This document shows positions 57,765 to 64,000 of a stretch of 64,000 nt of DNA, piece by piece (position 1 is the first letter of the stretch; each line of letters begins with the position of its first letter). The notes below the pieces were generated by a model. The model was given only the letters and a program-made list of their open reading frames with translations, had not been told where the DNA came from and did not search any database. The position numbers and the translations under genes were made by a program. The DNA lies in assembly GCF_949987535.1 (NCBI RefSeq), contig NC_080067.1:57408405-57472404 (forward strand), written 5' to 3'. Source of the DNA: Balaenoptera acutorostrata (Eukaryota; Chordata; Mammalia; Artiodactyla; Balaenopteridae).

Positions 57765-59569
57765 AGATGAAAAGCCACCTGCAGTGAATTTAAAATTATT
57801 TAGGTTGAGATTTTTCAATTAGGAATGATTTATTCCAGAAGAGGTTGTTAGGGGGTTATAAAGATGAGGAAAATTCTGTGTTTAATATTTGTGATTATTC
57901 TGAATCACGAGCAGTTGGCGTCCACAAAGGTATTCTTTCTTTTTTCATTTCCAGGACCATAGTGATACATGTAGGACTTAGAAAACATGGAATCAGAGAA
58001 CTAACCCTGTATCTATTACTCTGCCTTTTTATAGGTACTCAATATACTCATTTTTCTTCTTTTTATACTGAAACTACAGTAGACTGTTTTCGCTTAAATA
58101 AATGATCATGCTCTACATGAAAATTAGTTATGTGTTTCTCAAAAATTAATTGTGCTTAATGATAAATAAGACCATAGGTATAAAAATATCACTAAGGAAA
58201 GGTGTGGGTGCATGTGTTTGAGCGTAAAACGTATAAAATGTCTCGGCATTTCAATCAGCCATTGTAACCTAGCAGAACACCAGCTTTTTGAAATGAGCTC
58301 AGAAGCAAGGGCCATGCACGTACTTAAAATATTAAGTGTTAAGTACAAAAACATTAAGTTTACCGTGCCCTTGGCAGAGAATGAATCTCAAGTCTACCTG
58401 CTCTGCGGAGTGATTCACATAGCAAGTGGAAGTTAATTATTACTCAGGCCTTCTGATTACATGGTTTGATTAAAAGAAGTAACTGTTTTCTGTAAGCCTG
58501 CTATTCTCCAGTTACTCTTTCCAATCCTATTAACGTAAGCAAAAATTGAGGGAGTCAGTCTTTCAACCGACTGTACTAGACTTCCTGCAGTGTGGGCTTC
58601 AGAAAAGTCCTCTTAAGCAACTCTCCTTTCCATAGTCTCCCCCCTCCCACTCCAAAGTACTTTCTGTCAGTCTTTTATTCCCTTAGTGGTGGTTCATTGT
58701 GTGAAATTTTCCTTTTATATTTAAGTATAACATATTTTCAAATATAAATGTCTGAACTGTTTTCAAATTGAGGGTGGAATATATACTCACAGAAGGTAGG
58801 CTGAGAACTCCATTTGCTGCAGGCAGAGTGTTTGAAGGTTTGATCACTCTTTGCATGGTTGGCTGACTTCCCTGACTTTCTAGTCTCTTCCAACCCTGAA
58901 ATTCTCATATTTTATTCTATTCTTATTATTTACACATGGTTATCCAGTGGCAGAGTCTATATCTTCCTTCAAATTTCTTTAAATTAGTTAGATACAATTT
59001 TTATAGGATAATTAAGTAGCTATAACTAGAGAATACAGATATAAATAAATGTAAGCTCCAATGTTATTGACAACTTTTTGAGGGGCAATATTGATGTAGT
59101 AGGCGTAGTTGAAAAATACCTCTCTGGAATTCCATGTGCTGAAACAAACCATTTCTGACATTTTTTTTAAAAGCAAAGCATAGTAATTTTTTATTTCTAG
59201 AATTCTTTTTTAAAATTTTTACACAAAGGAATTATTTTATGAATTATCGAACAAATATAATTTGTAGTTTCTGTAAGCAAAACACAATTGGAATTAACAG
59301 TAATATTGGAAACTGCAACAGTTCAACAATACACTTCTGCTACATCTTCAAGTATTTTGAAGTGAAGTTTGGTGTCTGTTTCTATCTTATTAGATTGTAA
59401 ATAGAAAGATGTGATTCCTCAGTTATATTTAATTATTTGTAAATGGAATCACCCAAGTCCAGTTCACCAAACATTTATGTTTTTTTTTCCTAAAACACAG
59501 GTCTGGTCTTGCAGATCTTTTATCAACCATGGCCAATGGCTCTTTATAGCTTGGATGGTAATATCTAGA
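57765..59569. other. unclassified AT-rich DNA downstream of the island
   Basis: No recognised exon or repeat apart from short A/T runs (59160-59220). It could be the first intron of the gene served by the CpG island. Confidence 0.4.
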
Positions 59570-60050
59570 CCTCTGAGGGCATTCAAGTCTTTTCACAATT
59601 TACTCCCCAACCTTCCTTTTTAGATTAAAACACCTTCCACCTGGAACTCCTCCCCAATTTACTCTGCATTCCATTCACCTGACTCCTCCTTACCATTTTC
59701 CCCAATACTACTTGACATTTTAGGCTTCTATGCTTTTCTTATACTAGTCTTTCTTTATGGATTACTTCCCAGCTCCCTCTCCCCCAACACATATACCCCA
59801 ACTGTAGGATGGGAAAACACTTTGTTTCCTTAAAGTGGTCTTTTCTCTGTCACCCTGCTGTCCTTACTCTGAGCTCCCACAACATGTTATTCATGCTAGG
59901 ATTCCCCCACCTTTCACACTTGCTGATGATTGGCTCCCTCCCTGGACAGTAAGTTCCCAGAGGTCAGAAGCCATACCTAATTTATTGTTTCATTCAGAAT
60001 GCTTAGCTCCACGTCTAAATATAAAGCAGACCATAAGTGAATGATAAGTG
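59570..60050 (+). mobile_element. L2 LINE fragment
   Basis: CACCTGGAACTCCTCCCCAA, ACAGTAAGTTCCCAGAGGTC and the closing GAATGATAAGTG resemble a sense L2 3' end. Confidence 0.6.
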
Positions 60051-60320
60051 TATTATTTAGAAATACGTTTGGCTATGAGGCAACAGAAAATCTGGCTAAC
60101 CGTGGATTAAGCAAATAAGGATTTATTTATCTCACATTATTAAAACAAAATCAGGAGAAGACAGTTGCTTAAGCATTTAAACAAGGAATCAGGTTTCATC
60201 TATCATCTAGGTGCTTTCCTTCTTATGGTCGTAAGATTACTGCTGTGCTTCTGGCATCATGTCTGCTTTCTAGGCCCGAAGAAGGAGGGGGCAAGGGAAG
60301 GTAACAAAGGGTTTTCTAGC
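60051..60320. mobile_element. ancient interspersed repeat, unnamed
   Basis: AAGCAAATAAGGATTTATTTATCTCACA-like order (shortened here to GGATTTATTTATCTCACATT) and ATGGTCGTAAGATTACTGCTG match a dispersed mammalian repeat I recognise but cannot name reliably. Confidence 0.45.
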
Positions 60321-60324
60321 TCAG

Positions 60325-60560
60325 GATTTCTCAACTTTGGCGCTAGTGTCATGTGGGACTCATAAGTCTTTGTCTTTGTTGTGGAGGGAGTATCTTATAT
60401 GTTGGAAGCTGTTCAGTAGCATTGCCGGCCTCTACTCACTAGATGCCGGTAGCACCCTCCACCCACTCACCCCCCTGGTTCTGAAAACCGAGACTATCTC
60501 TAGACATTGCCAAATGTCCCTTAGAGGTTAAATCCTCCTGGGTTGAGAACTTGAGAATGA
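60325..60560 (-). mobile_element. MER20 hAT-Charlie element, antisense
   Basis: GGATTTCTCAACTTTGGCGC, CTCACTAGATGCCGGTAGCA, GACATTGCCAAATGTCCCTTA and CTGGGTTGAGAAC are the reverse of MER20 from end to end. Confidence 0.9.
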
Positions 60561-61619
60561 TTACTCTAGAGTCTGAAGGAAGGAAATTCCTTGTTTCCTA
60601 CTTTCCCATTTTTGCATTGCAGTGGTGGTGAGGATCTGTTTGATTTTTGTTTAATAAATGGTAGAGGGCTCTTTATGAGATTAAAAAAAGAAAAAAGGGA
60701 GAGGAAAGAAGGGCACACATTTTCAAACAAGCCTTCTCCTTGAGCATTTTGTCATTTTTGTGATGTGGACATTCTCCCCGTAGACTTCTATACCTACCAG
60801 AACTGTGTCAAATCACTACTTCTAGGTAGCCTACAGGTTGGGAAACATGTTTTACCTCTGGCATACCACTACCTTGAAGAAAATCAGAATCTGTGAAAAG
60901 AGAAGGGGAAACTGATTCGGGGTTGGAAACTAGAAGTGTTTGATACTGTGACAGAATAAATGAATATGTAAAATTCACCTAAATATTTCAGAAAGGAGAA
61001 AAAGTAAAGAAAAAGTAAATAGCCATAAAAGGGGATAGATATAATTTTTTCACATGCTAAATATTCATAAAATAACTGTGATAATCCTGCGATTTTATTT
61101 TTCCTCTGGATGATAGTTTACTTGGAAAATAACGGCAGAATGGAGGCATCTTACTCTTCCTAACTTTTTTTTTTTTTTTGGTCAGAGAGCACCCTGTCTT
61201 CTTCAATCTGTTGAATAAAGCAGTAAAATTTGCTATTCATGCTTACAAATTAGTCATCAATCATATGAGAAATGTTGTCAAGGAAAGAAAACGCAGATCT
61301 TTGTTTTAATACTCTTTTCTAATGCATGTATAAAGATAGCACATGCCAGTGATGGCATTTGGTAAAATAATGGTTTTTTGTACAGGTGTATTAGCATGGA
61401 CTATAGTAACTTTAAATTAGCTTGCTCAATTATTTACCTCAGTGTAGTTTACCATTATAAGGAAGAATTCTGCCTTACAAAGATATATCAATATCGCCCT
61501 GATGACCAATGATCTTATCTGATTGATACAATTTTTTCCCATGAGGTTGTTGAATGCCAATTTTTGCTCATGTCTGTGTAGAATATAGATATATAAAATA
61601 TGGTGTCTGTTACAAAACC
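60561..61619. other. unclassified AT-rich non-coding DNA
   Basis: Nothing recognised; T run at 61166-61180. Confidence 0.4.
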
Positions 61620-61621
61620 TT

Positions 61622-62130
61622 TGCATGCAAGCAACAGAATACCCAATTAAAAATCTAAACAGTAAAGAATCATCTCTCAGGACAAGGATTATGGAGGTAT
61701 ACTGGTCCATCGTTGGCTACCTCAACAGTTCAAGGATGTCACAGCTCTGGGACAGCTTTGCTGTAATTCTCTTGGCTCCCCATTTTGGAAACAAGATAAA
61801 CAATATGGCTACCACCAAGCCAAACACTACCTCTTTAAACAGTCCCACCCAAAGCAAAAAGAAGAGAGGAAGTCTTCTTCTCATGGAAATGTCTCTTTTA
61901 ATCAAAAAAGGAAATTTTTTTTCCAGAAGCTATCAGCAAACTTCCCTTTATGCCTGATTGACTAAAGCTATGACACATCCCACTCCTAAACTAATCACTG
62001 GCAAAGAGATAATACATTGCATGACTGGTTTTGATCAATCATGGTCCTTCCCCAGGGGCTGGAGGAGAGGTCTGCTTTCCCTGTGGACATGGCAGTGTTA
62101 CACTTAGACAAAAATCAGAGCTCTTGTTAA
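61622..62130. mobile_element. ancient interspersed repeat, unnamed
   Basis: AAGCAACAGAATACCCAATT, AAACAATATGGCTACCACCA, AACTAATCACTGGCAAAGAG and CCCAGGGGCTGGAGGAGAGG occur in the order of a common mammalian repeat that also contributed to 60051-60320-type copies. The name is uncertain. Confidence 0.5.
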
Positions 62131-62248
62131 CTGACAGGAAGGAGGCAATAGTTGTAACCTAGGGTACCTAATAGGATGTGCAGTAAACATCATGCCCTGA
62201 CCTCCTTGAAGTTCTTATAATATGGAATGTCTACACTGGAATTAAGTG

Positions 62249-62284
62249 CACGCGCCCACGCACACACACACACTCATACACACA
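62249..62284. repeat. (CA)n-like microsatellite
   Basis: CACGCGCCCACGCACACACA then CACACTCATACACACA: short interrupted CA repeat. Confidence 0.85.
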
Positions 62285-64000
62285 AGAATTAAACAGTCTT
62301 TGGATCCATGGACATAAACTGTCCACATGTCAGGCTGCATGCTTCTGATATAGAATGATTGCTTTCATAATGTTCCAGAGATTTTTTTTCAATATTATCT
62401 GGAGAATTATTATGCTACATTCCATGTATAAATCCAAAACCCTACATTTTCAACTTATAACTGTATCATAATAACAGAAACCATAGTTAAAGCAGAGCAT
62501 GTTCTTCCTACTAAATAGGTCATCTATGTTTGTCATATTATCTTATATTAATAAATCACAAATAATGTGAGAAATGACTGAACGCTGTTACCAGTTATTC
62601 TCATGAAGAAGGACTTGATATCAGTTATGCCCAATTAAAATTACTTCCCTGCTTTTGATAATTGTTTACTTGGAGAGTCTAGGAGAGGGAACTAATTTTT
62701 AGCTCACAAGCCAGTATCTCATTAAACATTATGAGTCTTTTTTTTTTTAAGCAAAGAAAGCCTTATTTTCATTTATTTTTGGTCTGACTTCATGGAAGCT
62801 CAGAGCCAGTTTTGTGTTCAGTTGAAAAAGAGGTCCTGAATTGTCTCCTTTTACCCTGTTTCATTATTTGAATCCATTTTAAAACTTAAACTTTGATTCC
62901 AGATTTGATTGTATTTGGGCTTTTTATCATAAGCTGCTTCAAATTATTTTTGGAAGGAGGAAGTATATGTACATGTGTATATACATGTACAAAAAATGAA
63001 TGGTGTCATACATCACTCAATAAATGTTTTCTTCCTGAAAGAATATATGTTTAGAAATAACACAATGTTGTGTGCAATAAACTCTGAATTATGCTCCCAT
63101 CAACATGTACAATAGGATTTCAGGGAAAGGAGATGTGAGTGATGCCTGGGCCACTTGAGAGAGATGCACACTGTAGTTTTGCAGACAGATGGAAGATTAA
63201 GGCAGGGTAGGTGAAGGATGTATAGCTGAAGTCATTATATGTATTTTGCTCTATGACCAGATAGCAATTGGTTTTCAACTTTTTTACCCTCTATCCTCAG
63301 TATTTCAATAACCACCTTTCTACCCTATAACTTCTCTCCATTATAAAGGGGCAATTAAACTTTAACACCAAAGCTACACGGTAAAAGAACTGTGAACTAG
63401 AAAAGAATGGATCTGATTTCTCTCTTTGTTCCAAAGTAAATTTTGTGGTCCTTGGCAATCTTCTCTGTTACCCCTGGCGTTTCAGAATGTATGTTCAGAG
63501 TCACATCTTTGCATCGTCAATGCTCTATTTTCAGGCTCCAAGCCTGAAGCGGTTTGCAGCACAGCTACCACCTCTGACCTGGGCTCCTTGCCTCCAGGGA
63601 AACTGATTTTTGAATCAAACTTAAAATGATAATTAGTAACTCCATTTGTGTTTGGGGTCAGAAACAGATGCTTCTCCTTTTTGTTTGAAGAAGGCGTATT
63701 TGAAAGTGAAAACAGAGTGAAATTGGGTTTTAAATAGTTCACATTTTAGAGGGCACATTTGTATTGAGTAAAGACCACGAGGGGAGGGCGTGTTCTAGGC
63801 ATCTGTCTGACCTTCTCTCCACTGGACTTAGCAGTGTCTTGGACTTCAGCCTATCCACTGTGAAATAATTATGGTTTACAGTATTGACCCTAAGGTACTG
63901 CAAGTTCCTGAGGCTTCTCTTAGGGAATAAAATGCTTAATTTTATTGAATACTTTACAAATATTTCATTTAAACTAAGGTACCACTGACTGCAGGACACA
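62285..64000. other. unclassified non-coding DNA
   Basis: No convincing repeat or exon. 63420-64000 looks unique and moderately GC-balanced. The frames there (63426-63629 plus, 63999-63739 minus) carry no recognisable domain. Confidence 0.4.

Noticed and set aside
1..64000. CRISPR arrays, prokaryotic operons, phage or tRNA/rRNA genes
   Set aside because: No spaced direct repeats, ribosome-binding pattern or RNA-gene hallmark was found. The only tRNA-like sequences are SINE heads.

Overview
The window is AT-rich nuclear DNA from a mammal, most likely a cetacean. Four antisense tRNA-derived SINEs of the CHR type (tRNA-Glu-like head, TTTA-rich tail) and LINE-1 3' ends of the cetacean/artiodactyl kind point to Cetacea. 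CHR elements are shared by whales, hippos and ruminants, but I saw no ruminant-type BovB or Bov-tA copies. Older pan-mammalian repeats (MIR, L2, MER5, MER20, a MaLR-like solo LTR, ancient L1M) fill much of the rest. Subfamily names come from recognising the sequence; no database search was run. Boundaries not tied to a target-site duplication (TSD) are approximate.

Layout. 1-3.2 kb: unclassified sequence, a short decayed coding-like stretch (about 2035-2365) and an L2 copy. 3.2-9.6 kb: a DNA transposon, then a three-level nest. A cetacean L1 (sense) sits in an older antisense L1, which sits in a still older antisense L1M. 12.3-20.1 kb: a second nest. A long antisense L1 carries a CHR SINE, a short L1 3' end and a 3.8-kb sense L1 unit whose distal 0.7 kb may be a 3' transduction. 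20-54 kb: mostly unclassified intergenic or intronic DNA with MIR, L2, MER5, a solo LTR (28.4-28.9 kb), further L1 3' ends and CHR SINEs. Two places look like possible regulatory DNA: 25.44-25.77 kb and a CTCF-like site at 38.76 kb.

54.5-57.7 kb is the only gene-like region: a strong CpG island with G-rich tracts, GT and CGG repeats, a CRE/E-box cluster and credible splice signals on the plus strand. It is most simply the promoter and non-coding first exon(s) of a large gene whose coding exons lie outside the window. I cannot name that gene. 57.8-64 kb: unclassified DNA with L2, MER20 and a CA repeat.

No intact host protein-coding exon, rRNA, tRNA gene, CRISPR array or prokaryotic feature could be supported. 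Most open frames are chance frames or transposon fragments. The interest lies in the transposon stratigraphy and the isolated promoter island, not in a new multi-gene system.
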